From positions 24,070 through 88,069 of the forward strand of contig PEWE01000006.1 in NCBI GenBank assembly GCA_002779605.1: a stretch of 64,000 nucleotides of DNA. The letters run 5' to 3'. Below the pieces are notes generated by a model, which saw nothing but the letters and a program-made list of their open reading frames with translations, ran no database searches and was not told where the DNA came from. Origin of the DNA: Zetaproteobacteria bacterium CG06_land_8_20_14_3_00_59_53 (lineage in GTDB: Bacteria; Pseudomonadota; Zetaproteobacteria; Mariprofundales; Mariprofundaceae). Below are positions 1-9,127 of the stretch, in pieces; the first letter of the stretch is position 1; each line of letters begins with the position of its first letter. Made by a program: the position numbers and the translations under genes.

Positions 1-47
1 TGCATGATCTGGCTGCCGGCATACTTGTTGTTCGCCGTGCCAAATAA
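1..47 (+). CDS. C-terminal end of an RDD-family membrane protein (partial)
   Basis: Reading from base 3 gives HDLAAGILVVRRAK and then a TAA stop at 45-47. A tail of the type LHD-LAG-xVV-R is characteristic of RDD-domain membrane proteins, which end just after their last transmembrane helix. Only 14 codons are inside the window, so the family call rests on this short motif. The stop lies 32 bases before the next gene on the same strand, so the two could be cotranscribed. Confidence 0.5.
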   Translation, partial: HDLAAGILVVRRAK

Positions 48-79
48 ATTCCGCTTTAAGACTCATCAAGGATATCTGC

Positions 80-808
80 ATGACACAGGGTATTAGCGCT
101 CAATCAATCATCATGGTTACCGGAGCTTCGTCCGGTCTGGGAAGGGCGGTGTGTGTAGCACTGGGGGGTAAGGGGGCTAGTGTTGTCGCTCTGGGTCGCA
201 ATGCCGAAGAACTGGCCTATACTCAGAATCTGGTAGAACAGGCCGGAGGTCGTTGTCTTTGTATTCCCTTTGATCTGCTGGAGTTTGATTCCTACGGGAA
301 ACTCTTCCTCGGCTTGAAAGACCAGATCCCTCATCTTGATGGCTTGATTCATTGTGCCGGAGCATTGAAGCGCTGTACACCGCTGCAGTATGTCAAGGCT
401 GATGACTTCAGGGGTATGCTGGATATTCATCTTGCAGCACCGAATCTTCTGACCCAGATCATGCTGCCATTGATCCGGCGTGCCGAAGCCTGCACGGTTG
501 TGTTTACTAGCTGTGATATGATGCGTGATAATCTTCCCAACTGGCACGGTTACGGCATGGCCAAGCGTGCTTTGGTGTATGCCTCGGCCATGTGGCAGAT
601 GGAGCATCCGGACAAACCCTACCGCTTTGTCACACTTAACCCTGGAAAAGTGCGCACAGCGCTGTTCAAGCGCGCCTACGGTGGTATGCATCCCAGCGAA
701 GTGCCTGGCCCTGCCGATGTGACCGAAGGCTTCCTGCGCTTGTTTATTGCGCCGACCGACGCCGTAAACGGGAAGTCCCTGCAACTCGACGAGGCGCTTG
801 CACTCTAG
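80..808 (+). CDS. Short-chain dehydrogenase/reductase, YciK-like
   Basis: This 242-residue protein has a complete classical SDR fold. The cofactor loop TGASSGLG is at residues 14-21 and LGRN at 38-41 suggests NADP(H) preference. The HCAG segment near 91-94 stands where most SDRs have NNAG. Catalytic Ser144 and the Tyr158-GMA-Lys162 pair are present. The overall pattern (TGAS, LGRN, DLL, LDGLIHCAG, VFTS) is closest to the E. coli YciK group, whose substrate is not known. The start sits 6-7 bases after AAGGAT. A hairpin terminator follows the stop, and the next gene is convergent. Confidence 0.85.
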   Translation: MTQGISAQSIIMVTGASSGLGRAVCVALGGKGASVVALGRNAEELAYTQNLVEQAGGRCLCIPFDLLEFDSYGKLFLGLKDQIPHLDGLIHCAGALKRCTPLQYVKADDFRGMLDIHLAAPNLLTQIMLPLIRRAEACTVVFTSCDMMRDNLPNWHGYGMAKRALVYASAMWQMEHPDKPYRFVTLNPGKVRTALFKRAYGGMHPSEVPGPADVTEGFLRLFIAPTDAVNGKSLQLDEALAL

Positions 809-841
809 TTCCGTTTACTTCATTAGCTGAAAATGGAAATA

Positions 842-870
842 AAAAGGCCGGGGAGATTCCCCGACCTTTT
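842..870. terminator. Bidirectional hairpin terminator between convergent genes
   Basis: A 13-bp stem with one C-A mismatch (AAAAGGCCGGGGA paired with TCCCCGACCTTTT) closes on a three-base loop. A-rich and T-rich flanks allow termination in both directions, serving the SDR gene and the convergent cytochrome gene. Confidence 0.8.
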
Positions 871-891
871 GACTACGTGTTGTCCGAAGGT

Positions 892-1713
892 TTATTTCAC
901 TTCATACCTGATATAGGCAATTAGATCCTGAATGTTGTCGTCGGACAAATGTGCAACCTTTTCTCCGGCACGATCCACATGACGACCATGACGGATACGC
1001 AGATCCAGCAGGCGGTCATCAAGATCGGCGACGGTTCGCTTCTCGGCTGCATTGCCAATCAGCTTGATGGCTGCAGGTGATGTATGACAGGAGACGCAGC
1101 TCTTGGCATACAGCTTCTTGCCCTCGGCAGGGTTGGCAAGATAACGCAGTGAATAGACATAGTTGGCAATATCGGCGATATCAGGATTGCTCAGCTGGTG
1201 CCGTTTGCTGGTCATCAGGGTGCCCGGTCGGCCATAGCGCATGGTGTGCACAATGCCCCCCAGATCAAGCTTGGAATAAACAAGATTCTTGGCGCCGACG
1301 CCTGTCTGTGCGCGTCCGTCCATGCCGTGGCAGCTGGAGCAGACGGCCTTGAAACGATTCTTGCCGTTGGCCAAGTCCGGTTTGTAATCAAATGTCTGGA
1401 TATAGTCGATGACGGCTTCGATTTCGAGCGGATCAAGGGTGTATTTCTTGGGGGTCATGGCGGTGCCTTCCACCCCGTAGGTGATGATGCGGCGAAGCTC
1501 ATCGCGGCCGACCAGATTGGCGATGGCGCGATGTTTGCGCGCCGGGAAGGGCTTAAGGCTCTTGCCCATCTCTGTCGGTTCGCCATTGGCTCCATGACAT
1601 GTTGCGCAGCTCTTGGCGTACAGAGCCTTGCCGTCAATATCGTCGGATGCTGTTGCCAGTGCCGGTATAACCAACAGGGCAATTATGGCCCCGATTAAAA
1701 ACCTTGGTTGCAT
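892..1713 (-). CDS. Tri-haem periplasmic cytochrome c
   Basis: The 273-residue protein starts with a Sec signal peptide (hydrophobic residues 5-21, cleavage likely after ATA). Three cytochrome c class I modules follow, with haem motifs CATCH at 36-40, CSSCH at 125-129 and CVSCH at 206-210. Candidate Met axial ligands lie in TAMTPK and TLMTSK; the third module lacks an obvious Met in that place and may use another ligand. A triple c-domain layout suits periplasmic electron transfer between dehydrogenases and a terminal oxidase. It is first of three neighbouring minus-strand cytochrome genes, though 99 bases separate it from the next. The exact partner is not visible. Confidence 0.85.
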   Translation of the reverse strand: MQPRFLIGAIIALLVIPALATASDDIDGKALYAKSCATCHGANGEPTEMGKSLKPFPARKHRAIANLVGRDELRRIITYGVEGTAMTPKKYTLDPLEIEAVIDYIQTFDYKPDLANGKNRFKAVCSSCHGMDGRAQTGVGAKNLVYSKLDLGGIVHTMRYGRPGTLMTSKRHQLSNPDIADIANYVYSLRYLANPAEGKKLYAKSCVSCHTSPAAIKLIGNAAEKRTVADLDDRLLDLRIRHGRHVDRAGEKVAHLSDDNIQDLIAYIRYEVK

Positions 1714-1812
1714 AAATCCTCTCCTTCCTCTGGGTAATCGCAGACCTAACTATTGTCCAGAGAACCGCATAGCGCAAGGGGGCTTGCGCTATGCGGCTGA
1801 AAAGATCCGGAT

Positions 1813-2103
1813 TTACTGATTACTGACCAGGAAAGCAACGACAGCATCGATCTCTTCAGCATCGAGCTTCTTGCCATAAGGCTTCATCATGGTGCCGTCG
1901 CGACCATTGGTGACGACATCCTTCAGCACAGCAGCATCCTTGTTCATGGTCTTGACGGCAGGGCCGGTCCTCTTCACGTCAACGGCATGGCACATGGCGC
2001 ACTTCTTCTTGAAGATGGTGGCGCCGTCCGGTCCTGCAATGGCGGCCTGCGATCCTAGGCCGAGGCAGGCTGCGGCAATCATGATGGCAAATGTCTTTTT
2101 CAT
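1813..2103 (-). CDS. Small mono-haem cytochrome c (c5/c551 type)
   Basis: I use the internal ATG at 2103 because AAGGAG lies seven bases upstream; an upstream in-frame ATG at 2130 lacks this. The 96-residue precursor has a signal peptide ending at AIA, one haem motif CAMCH and a distal Met in GTMMKPYGKK, a typical class I cytochrome c. It should be a soluble periplasmic electron shuttle of about 8 kDa. It lies between the tri-haem cytochrome and the membrane cytochrome, all on the minus strand, so a common redox role is likely. Confidence 0.85.
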   Translation of the reverse strand: MKKTFAIMIAAACLGLGSQAAIAGPDGATIFKKKCAMCHAVDVKRTGPAVKTMNKDAAVLKDVVTNGRDGTMMKPYGKKLDAEEIDAVVAFLVSNQ

Positions 2104-2210
2104 TTTTAGCTCCTTTGGTGTTAGCTCCACGGTGATGGAGTGATGCTAGGCCTGCGGTAAATTGACTGACAAGAGCAGCCGCTCCCCCTCAGGTCTAATT
2201 ATTGCGCGCC

Positions 2211-2951
2211 TTACATCTCGACAGGCACGGATTTCGGCTTATACAACCACATCTGGTACAGGCAGATGATGATCTGCAGGCCGAAGGTGGTGCCGACCAG
2301 TCCGCCGGCTGCAACCACGACATAGGCGAAATCCGGAATGATCTTGGTGATGAACCACGAAGAGATATCCAACAGCAGGAAGATGAAGGGCAGGGCGACA
2401 TAGGTTCGCTTGAGCGTGACGTTCATCTCGCAGAGCAGGAAAATGCGGCCTACAAAGAACAGGATGAAGGCGATACCGAACAGGTGGATGTGCGATACGC
2501 GCACCAGTGCGGGGATGGTCGCGCCGGTATCGGTTTTGGTCAGTTGCACGGTATTTGCATAGGATGTGAAGTCGGGAATCGGCAGGCCGCTCTCCGCAGA
2601 GTGGCACATGATGCAGTTGTCATCCATGATCGGCTTGACCTTCTCGTTGAAGCCTTGTTCAGTGGCACCGTCGTTGATCCAGTCCAGAATGATTTCCTTG
2701 GCCGCCGCGTTGGGCAGATTGGCTTCCATCGGGCCGTTAATGGCAGCACCCAGGCGGGTCTGGTTATGGCTGCCGTAGTAGGCGATGACCACATCCTGAA
2801 CCGACAGGCCGGGCTGACCATCACGTCCCTGATGGGTGTAATAAAGATTCAGCAGAGCAAAGAGATAGCCGATGCCGATGGTAATCAGGAACATCGAGTC
2901 GAGGATTTTTTCGCTGACCGAGGTATCGGAGAAGCGTTTGTACTTGGGCAT
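2211..2951 (-). CDS. Membrane-anchored cytochrome c protein with four TM helices
   Basis: The chosen start at 2951 (MPKYKRF) has AGGTGG upstream; a longer open frame to 3359 would run over tatA and has unlikely composition. The 246-residue protein has a TM helix at about 18-38, a periplasmic segment with haem motif CIMCH at 113-117, then three TM helices at about 150-172, 184-203 and 209-235. His154 and His156 sit at the start of the second helix and could bind a haem b. This layout resembles uncharacterised membrane cytochromes of chemolithotrophs. It may be a quinone- or complex-linked anchor for the soluble cytochromes next to it. No symbol is justified. Confidence 0.7.
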   Translation of the reverse strand: MPKYKRFSDTSVSEKILDSMFLITIGIGYLFALLNLYYTHQGRDGQPGLSVQDVVIAYYGSHNQTRLGAAINGPMEANLPNAAAKEIILDWINDGATEQGFNEKVKPIMDDNCIMCHSAESGLPIPDFTSYANTVQLTKTDTGATIPALVRVSHIHLFGIAFILFFVGRIFLLCEMNVTLKRTYVALPFIFLLLDISSWFITKIIPDFAYVVVAAGGLVGTTFGLQIIICLYQMWLYKPKSVPVEM

Positions 2952-3183
2952 GAGGAACCACCTGAATAATTTTGTCAGGATTATAGGGTGGGAATAGATA
3001 AATACAATAAATTCAAATAGTTGAGTGTTTTTGTAGGGGATGGGGCTACTGCCGCTCCGCAGGGTATGCAGCCGGCGACAGGTGTCGGTGACCCTCCCAG
3101 CTCCGTCTGGCTTTGTTTTACCGGTTTGCGATAGAGTCGGCCGCGAACGTCTTATTGCACGGGCCAGCACGAGGAGATGATAC

Positions 3184-3369
3184 ATGTTTGGACTTGGAAC
3201 CACGGAATTGCTGCTTGTACTGCTGATCGTCATTCTGCTGTTCGGGGCCGGAAAGCTGCCGCAGCTCGGTGCCGGACTCGCCAAGGGGATCAGTAACTTC
3301 CGCAAGACCATGAAGGATGAGGCGCCGGCCGATAAAGCGGACAGTGCCGTAACGGACAAGAAGGAATAG
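3184..3369 (+). CDS. tatA: Twin-arginine translocase subunit TatA
   Basis: The 61-residue protein has one N-terminal TM helix (about 5-21), then the hallmark FGAGKLP hinge and an amphipathic helix ([14 protein letters not shown]), ending in a charged tail. TatA polymerises to form the pore that moves folded proteins across the inner membrane. It starts tatABC: tatB begins four bases after its stop. The 232 bases upstream, between it and the divergent membrane cytochrome, should hold both promoters, but I cannot assign boxes with confidence. Confidence 0.95.
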   Translation: MFGLGTTELLLVLLIVILLFGAGKLPQLGAGLAKGISNFRKTMKDEAPADKADSAVTDKKE

Positions 3370-3373
3370 CAGC

Positions 3374-3718
3374 ATGCCCGACATCGGGCTTTTCGAACTA
3401 TTGGTGATCGGCATCCTGCTGTTTGTGGTCGTCGGGCCGGAGCGTATGCCGGAGTTCTTTTCCCAGGTCGGTCGCTGGATGCGGACCGGGCGTGTCTGGA
3501 TGCGCGACTTCCGCAGCGAAATAACTCGTGAAACCGCTGATATTACAACCCCGATCCAGGCAGCTAGGGCGCATGTCGAGCAGCAGATCGACGATGTCGG
3601 TCGCACAGCACGCGAGTTTGGTTCGGCCTCTGATTCGGCCCGGCATGCTGAAGACGCCGTGCCGGCGGATGAGCCTGAGCAGTCAGGTCAGAATCATATT
3701 CAAAGCAAAGCGGACTGA
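3374..3718 (+). CDS. tatB: Twin-arginine translocase subunit TatB
   Basis: At 114 residues it is a short TatB. It has an N-terminal TM helix (about 5-22), the conserved GPERMPE motif after it, an amphipathic helix (FFSQVGRWMRTGRVWMRDFR), and a long charged helical tail. TatB joins TatC to form the receptor for twin-arginine signal peptides. Its TGA stop overlaps the tatC ATG by one base (TGATG), so translation is coupled. Confidence 0.93.
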   Translation: MPDIGLFELLVIGILLFVVVGPERMPEFFSQVGRWMRTGRVWMRDFRSEITRETADITTPIQAARAHVEQQIDDVGRTAREFGSASDSARHAEDAVPADEPEQSGQNHIQSKAD

Positions 3719-4458
3719 TGGCTGAGGTTGCCGGCGGCCTGTTGCCGCATCTGAGGGAGTTGCGCCGCAGGGTCATGGTTGCCGGTGGGGTTTATCTGAT
3801 CGGTGTGGCGGTTCTGATGAACTGGTCCTCCCCGGTGTTCAATTTCATGGCAGCCCCGCTGCTGGCAGCCCTGCCGCCTGGCACGCCGATGATCTTTCTC
3901 GGAGCGCCCGATGTGTTTTTCACTTATCTGAAGATCGCTCTGCTGGGCAGCTTGTTCGCGACTTCGCCGGTCACCTTCTATCAGCTCTGGGCTTTTATCG
4001 CGCCGGGTCTTTATCTGCATGAAAAGCGGCTGTTTTCCTTCTCCGTGGCAGGCAGTGTGGTGTTGTTCATCATCGGCGGGGCGTTTGCCTATTTTATCGT
4101 TTTTCCGCTGGTGTTCGCCTTCTTTCTCGGCTTTGCCACCGATCAGATTCATGCCCTGCCTGCTGTGCGCGAGTATCTGTCGCTGTTCATGAAGCTGCTG
4201 TTCGCTTTCGGCCTGAGCTTCGAGATTCCGATCATCCTTGTGCTGGCGACCCGGCTCGGGCTGACCACACCGGAGCGTCTGGCAGGGCAGCGGCGCTACG
4301 TCATTGTGTGGGCCTTTATCATCGCCGCCATCCTCACGCCGCCGGATGTGATTTCACAGATCCTGCTGGCCGTGCCGATGCTGGCGCTGTTTGAAATCGG
4401 GTTGCTGCTGGCGAAAGCCGGACGCAGGCCGGATGAGGTGCCGGCAGAGGAAGGGTGA
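3718..4458 (+). CDS. tatC: Twin-arginine translocase subunit TatC
   Basis: The 246-residue polytopic protein has six TM segments. The N-terminal HLRELRRR motif before TM1 is the signature for recognising twin-arginine signals. FPLVFAFFLGFATD and LSFEIPIIL follow the family order. Length is normal for TatC. It is the last gene of tatABC; a weak hairpin with a T run follows. Tat export here may serve redox enzymes with cofactors. Confidence 0.95.
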   Translation: MAEVAGGLLPHLRELRRRVMVAGGVYLIGVAVLMNWSSPVFNFMAAPLLAALPPGTPMIFLGAPDVFFTYLKIALLGSLFATSPVTFYQLWAFIAPGLYLHEKRLFSFSVAGSVVLFIIGGAFAYFIVFPLVFAFFLGFATDQIHALPAVREYLSLFMKLLFAFGLSFEIPIILVLATRLGLTTPERLAGQRRYVIVWAFIIAAILTPPDVISQILLAVPMLALFEIGLLLAKAGRRPDEVPAEEG

Positions 4459-4483
4459 GCAGGGTCTGTGAAACGTTATCCGG

Positions 4484-4508
4484 CCGGTGTATTCCTTGAC
4501 CGGTTTTT
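4484..4508 (+). terminator. Possible weak terminator after tatC
   Basis: CCGGT at 4484-4488 pairs with ACCGG at 4499-4503, followed by TTTTT. The stem is only five bases, so this is a tentative call. Confidence 0.3.
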
Positions 4509-4565
4509 ATCGCCTGCCTACACTCGCCAACTTCTTTATTATACCAGGGAGATATCAGACACAGC

Positions 4566-5744
4566 ATGCGTGAATTCGACAAGATCAAGCGTCTTCCTCC
4601 CTATGTTTTCGCCGTTGTGAACAAGCTGAAGATGGAGTTGCGCCATGCCGGCCACGACATCATCGATTTGGGCATGGGCAACCCCGACCAGCCGACCCCG
4701 CAGCACATTGTTGATAAGCTGTGCGAAGCCGCGCAGGACGGTCGCAACCACCGCTATTCGGTGTCGCGCGGCATTCCCGGCCTGCGCCGTGCCATCTGCG
4801 CCTGGTACAAAACCAAGTTTGATGTGGATCTCGATCCTGAGACCGAGGCTATCGCCACGATCGGTTCGAAGGAGGGTTTGGCGCATCTGGCTGTGGCGAT
4901 CACCAGCCCAGGCGATCTGATCCTGACCCCGAATCCCGCCTACCCGATCCATCCCTACGGTTTCATCATCGCCGGAGCCGATATCCGGCATGTGCCGATG
5001 GGTCCGGGTTTTGATTACTTCGAGGAAGTGCAGAAGGCTGTGCGTGATTCCTGGCCGAAGCCGAAGATCCTGGTGGTGAATTTCCCGTCCAACCCGACGG
5101 CGGAAGTCGTGGATCTGGATTTTTACGTCAAGCTGGTCGATTTCGCCCGCGAGAATGATCTGATCGTTATTTCCGATATCGCCTATGCCGAAATCACTTT
5201 CGACGGCTACAAGTGTCCGTCGATCATGCAGGTACCCGGAGCAAAGGATGTGGCAGTGGAATTCTATTCGCTGTCCAAGACCTACAATATGCCGGGCTGG
5301 CGTATGGGCTTCATGGTCGGCAACCGCGAGATCGTGGCTGCCCTTGCCAAGATCAAGTCGTATCTGGATTACGGCACCTTCCAGCCGTTGCAGATCGCAG
5401 CCTGCGCCGCATTGAACGGGCCGCAGGATTGTGTGGATGATATCCGCGCCATGTACCAGTCGCGCCGCGATGTGATGATAGACGGTCTGCACAAGATGGG
5501 CTGGATGGCCGAGAAGCCGAAGGCCAGCATGTTCATCTGGGCCGAGATTCCCGATGAGTTCAAGGCTCTCGGTTCGCTGGAGTTCTGCAAGCAGATGCTG
5601 GAGCAGGGCGGGGTGGCGGTATCCCCCGGTATCGGCTTCGGCGACTATGGCGATCATTATGTGCGTATCGCCCTGATCGAGAACGAACATCGTACTCGTC
5701 AGGCCATCCGTGGTATGCGCCAGTTCCTGCACGGCGGCAAATGA
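4566..5744 (+). CDS. alaC: Class I/II aminotransferase, AlaC-type
   Basis: The 392-residue protein is a full-length fold-type I PLP aminotransferase. MGNPDQPTP near the N-terminus, NFPSNPTAE (171-179), the DIAYAE strand, and [15 protein letters not shown] with PLP-binding Lys238 are the AlaC/YfdZ pattern. The enzyme transfers amino groups between glutamate and pyruvate to make alanine. The following genes hom and thrC make threonine, a grouping frequent in beta- and gamma-proteobacteria. The assignment to alanine synthesis is by family and not proven by sequence alone. Confidence 0.85.
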   Translation: MREFDKIKRLPPYVFAVVNKLKMELRHAGHDIIDLGMGNPDQPTPQHIVDKLCEAAQDGRNHRYSVSRGIPGLRRAICAWYKTKFDVDLDPETEAIATIGSKEGLAHLAVAITSPGDLILTPNPAYPIHPYGFIIAGADIRHVPMGPGFDYFEEVQKAVRDSWPKPKILVVNFPSNPTAEVVDLDFYVKLVDFARENDLIVISDIAYAEITFDGYKCPSIMQVPGAKDVAVEFYSLSKTYNMPGWRMGFMVGNREIVAALAKIKSYLDYGTFQPLQIAACAALNGPQDCVDDIRAMYQSRRDVMIDGLHKMGWMAEKPKASMFIWAEIPDEFKALGSLEFCKQMLEQGGVAVSPGIGFGDYGDHYVRIALIENEHRTRQAIRGMRQFLHGGK

Positions 5745-5800
5745 TTGAATCGACCGCAGCATCCACGGGATGGCCTGCGTGATGAATACTGGAGTTTTGA

Positions 5801-7123
5801 ATGATTGAATTGAGAGTAGGGCTGCTGGGCCTGGGCACCATCGGTACCGGTGTGGCGCGCATCCTGATCGAGCAGAAAGAGCTGATCTCGCGCCGCCTCG
5901 GTAAGCAGGTCCGTCTGGTGGCGGCAGCCGACAAGTTTCCGGAACGCGATCGTGGTATTGACTTCACCGGCGTGCGCCTGTGCTGCGATGCAGCCGAGAT
6001 CGTTGCCGCCGATGATATCGATCTGGTGGTCGAACTGATCGGTGGCTATGAGCCGGCACGTACTTTTGTGCAGACTGCCCTGCGGAACGGCAAGCATGTG
6101 GTCACGGCCAACAAGGCGCTGATCGCCAAGCATGGCGACGAGCTTTTCCCGCTGGCTGTGAAGAACGGCCTGCAGATCGGTTTCGAAGCTGCCGTCGGCG
6201 GCGGTATTCCGTGCATGAAGGCGTTGCGCGAGGGCCTTGCCGCCAACAATATCGAATCGGTGTACGGCATCTTGAACGGCACCTGCAACTTCATTCTCAC
6301 CAAGATGGAGAACGAAGGCTCGGATTATGTCGATGCCCTGCACGAGGCGCAGGCACTGGGCTATGCCGAGGCCAATCCCACCTTCGACGTGGAGGGCATC
6401 GATACCGCGCATAAGCTGTCCATCCTTGCGGCCATGGCCTTCGGTTCGAAGATTCATTTCGACGAGGTGTACACCGAGGGTATCAGCAAAATCACTGCCG
6501 CCGATATCGCTGCCACGCACGAGATGGGCTATCGCATCAAGCTGCTGGGTATCGCCAAGCCGCATTCCGATGCGGGCGGGGACAAGGTTGAGATGCGTGT
6601 GCATCCCACGCTCGTACCGCTCACCTCGCAGATCGCCCAGGTGTCGGATTCCTACAATGCCGTGCAGATATCCGGCGATTTCGTCGAGCACACCATGTAT
6701 TTCGGTCGTGGCGCCGGCGAGCGACCGACAGCCTCGGCGGTGGTCGCCGATATCATGGATATCACCAGCGGCTTCCCGGATGGCATCGCGCATCTGGCTC
6801 CGCCGATGGGCTTTGTGGAGTCTTCACGCAAGGAGATCCCCACACTGCCGATGGCTGATGTGGTCTGTGAATATTATCTGCGCTTGATGGTCAAGGATCA
6901 GCCGGGCGTGATCGCCGCGGTCACTTCGATTCTGGCCGATCATCGCATCAGTCTTGAAGCACTGGTGCAGAAAGAGCGTCATGCCTGCCACAATGTGCCG
7001 ATCGTGATGCTCACCCACGAAACCACCGAAGGAAACATGCAGGCGGCGATCAGCCGCATCACCGGCCTGGATGCCGTGGAAGACGATGTACTGATTCTGC
7101 GTAAAGAAACCGCGGTCGCTTAG
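5801..7123 (+). CDS. hom: Homoserine dehydrogenase
   Basis: At 440 residues this is the stand-alone form without an aspartokinase domain. The N-terminal NAD(P) site GLGTIGTG is at about 10-17. The catalytic core has [17 protein letters not shown] and [14 protein letters not shown]. The last 90 residues, starting near [13 protein letters not shown], form an ACT domain that usually senses threonine. It reduces aspartate semialdehyde to homoserine. It lies between alaC and thrC with 20 bases to thrC, so these form one operon. Confidence 0.95.
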   Translation: MIELRVGLLGLGTIGTGVARILIEQKELISRRLGKQVRLVAAADKFPERDRGIDFTGVRLCCDAAEIVAADDIDLVVELIGGYEPARTFVQTALRNGKHVVTANKALIAKHGDELFPLAVKNGLQIGFEAAVGGGIPCMKALREGLAANNIESVYGILNGTCNFILTKMENEGSDYVDALHEAQALGYAEANPTFDVEGIDTAHKLSILAAMAFGSKIHFDEVYTEGISKITAADIAATHEMGYRIKLLGIAKPHSDAGGDKVEMRVHPTLVPLTSQIAQVSDSYNAVQISGDFVEHTMYFGRGAGERPTASAVVADIMDITSGFPDGIAHLAPPMGFVESSRKEIPTLPMADVVCEYYLRLMVKDQPGVIAAVTSILADHRISLEALVQKERHACHNVPIVMLTHETTEGNMQAAISRITGLDAVEDDVLILRKETAVA

Positions 7124-7143
7124 GAATAAGAGGATATATAGTC

Positions 7144-8202
7144 ATGCCCAGATACGAAGGAATCATCAACCGTTACCGCGCCTTTCTGCCGATTGCCAAG
7201 GACGATGCCGTCATCACGCTGTATGAGGGCGATACGCCGCTGCATGAGTCGATGAACCTGCGCAACGCCATCAATCCCGAACTGAACATCTATCTGAAGT
7301 TCGAGGGTCTGAACCCGACCGGTTCCTTCAAGGACCGCGGCATGACCATGGCCGTCACGCAAGCATATAACGCAGGCTCGCGCAAGGTGATCTGCGCCTC
7401 CACCGGCAATACCTCGGCTTCGGCTGCCGCCTATGCAGCCAATTGCGGTATGGAAGCCTTCGTGCTGATTCCGGACGGCAAGATCGCGCTCGGCAAGCTT
7501 TCGCAGGGCATGCGCTACGGTGCCAAGGTAATCCAGATCCGCGGCAATTTCGATGATGCGCTGGAACTGGTGCGCACGATTTCCGCCGATGGCTCCATCT
7601 CGCTGGTGAACTCCGTCAATCCCTACCGCATCCAGGGCCAGAAGACCGCCTCCTTCGAGATCGTCGATGAGCTGGGCTTTGCCCCGGATTATCACGCGCT
7701 GCCGGTCGGCAATGCCGGCAACATCACCGCCTACTGGATGGGATATAAGGAATATTTCGACAAGCGTATCTCCAAAAGCAAGCCGAAGATGCTGGGTTTC
7801 CAGGCTGCCGGTTCCGCCCCCATCGTGCTTGGCCATCCGATCGACAACCCTGAAACCATCGCCACGGCGATTCGTATCGGCAAGCCGGCATCGTGGAAAC
7901 AGGCCGAAGCCGCACGCGACGAATCCGGCGGCGTGATCGATGCGGTCACCGACGAGGAGATTCTGGAGGCCTACAACATGCTGGCCTGCATGGAGGGCGT
8001 GTTCTGCGAACCTGCCTCCGCAGCCTCGGTGGCAGGCATCATCAAGCTGAACAAGGCCGGCTATTTCCAGCCCGGCGCAAGCATCGTATGCACCCTGACC
8101 GGTAATGGTCTGAAGGATCCGGACACGGCCATGCAGAATGTGCCCAAGCCGGTCACCATCGATGCCAACGAGGATGCTGTACGCAGGGCGCTGGACTCCT
8201 GA
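7144..8202 (+). CDS. thrC: Threonine synthase
   Basis: The 352-residue protein is the short class of threonine synthase. PLP-binding Lys63 lies in PTGSFKDRG, and the phosphate-binding loop GNAGN is at 189-193. [16 protein letters not shown] and the C-terminal [12 protein letters not shown] are also family marks. It converts O-phosphohomoserine to threonine. No homoserine kinase gene is in the window, so thrB must lie elsewhere. RBS AAGAGGA precedes the ATG. Confidence 0.95.
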   Translation: MPRYEGIINRYRAFLPIAKDDAVITLYEGDTPLHESMNLRNAINPELNIYLKFEGLNPTGSFKDRGMTMAVTQAYNAGSRKVICASTGNTSASAAAYAANCGMEAFVLIPDGKIALGKLSQGMRYGAKVIQIRGNFDDALELVRTISADGSISLVNSVNPYRIQGQKTASFEIVDELGFAPDYHALPVGNAGNITAYWMGYKEYFDKRISKSKPKMLGFQAAGSAPIVLGHPIDNPETIATAIRIGKPASWKQAEAARDESGGVIDAVTDEEILEAYNMLACMEGVFCEPASAASVAGIIKLNKAGYFQPGASIVCTLTGNGLKDPDTAMQNVPKPVTIDANEDAVRRALDS

Positions 8203-8218
8203 TACACACTTCCGTTTC

Positions 8219-9127
8219 ATGAAATTGCTGCTGGTCACCGATGCCCTGTTGGCGGGAGAGGGGCGCGATTCCGCCGCGCCGTTCACCCTGCATCCGGCGC
8301 TCGATGGTATCAGGACGCAACTGGATAAACGGCGGCGGCAATGGTTCAGATGCGCCAATCATAATCCGCTCGGCTGGTATGCCGCACTTGTAGGCACCGA
8401 GCCTGCAGCCCTGCTGGCTGCGCGGTGTACCGAACTTCCGGCACATGCCATGCAGGTCTGGGTGGCCTCTCCCTATCATGCCATGCTCGGGCGCGACACG
8501 GTGCGCCTGCTGCCCGAGGTGGATTTTCCCTGGGGTGAAGAGGACAGCATCTGGCTGTGCAATGAACTCAATCCGCTACTTCATCAGGATGGTATGAGCC
8601 TGCACCCCTGCGAGGATGCCCTGCTGCTGGCGAGTAAGCAGCAGCTGGATGTCCAACCTGCCGCTTTTGCCGATATCGCGGGTCATCTGCTGCCCAACCG
8701 CCATCCGGCGGGTCGAGATGGCGGACGCCTGATGCGCTTGTTGTCCGAGATCCAGATGCTACTGCATTCAAGTTCGCAGCCGACCCGTGAAGGGAAGCCG
8801 GGGCTCCATGGCCTGTGGCTGTGGGGCGCCTGCGAGATGTCATGCGAGCTTCCCATCGGTCTGCCGCCGGTGGCATCGCTGAATCCCGTGTTGCAATCGC
8901 TGGAGCATGATCATGGTGCCGAGCTCACCATTACCGAGGCTGAGCATCTGCCTGCCCTGCTGGCTTCCGGCGTGTTACCGCCGGCGGTATTGCTGGCCGG
9001 TGCGGGACATGCCGTTTTATTGCAGAAATCCGTCTTTCCCCGCCTGGGCAAGGACTGGAAGGCACAGAGTCCGGCGCATGAGTCCGAACTCTTTCTCACA
9101 TTGCGAAGCCTGACCCATGTTACCTGA
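8219..9127 (+). CDS. RpfE-like conserved protein next to recJ
   Basis: I start at ATG 8219 (MKLLLVTDALL), since the longer frame from 8138 would overlap thrC by 65 bases. The 302-residue protein has no TM helix or signal. The segment GLHGLWLWGACEM around residue 200 recalls the LWLWG-G motif of a poorly characterised family found beside recJ in beta- and gamma-proteobacteria, called RpfE in Xanthomonas. Function is unknown; a link to phosphoglycerate-mutase-like folds has been suggested for relatives. Its end overlaps recJ by 11 bases, so the two are translationally coupled. Confidence 0.55.
   Translation: MKLLLVTDALLAGEGRDSAAPFTLHPALDGIRTQLDKRRRQWFRCANHNPLGWYAALVGTEPAALLAARCTELPAHAMQVWVASPYHAMLGRDTVRLLPEVDFPWGEEDSIWLCNELNPLLHQDGMSLHPCEDALLLASKQQLDVQPAAFADIAGHLLPNRHPAGRDGGRLMRLLSEIQMLLHSSSQPTREGKPGLHGLWLWGACEMSCELPIGLPPVASLNPVLQSLEHDHGAELTITEAEHLPALLASGVLPPAVLLAGAGHAVLLQKSVFPRLGKDWKAQSPAHESELFLTLRSLTHVT

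Noticed and set aside
4539..5762. 407-codon open frame antisense to alaC
   Set aside because: It mirrors a strongly conserved gene, has no motif and arises from codon bias in GC-rich DNA.
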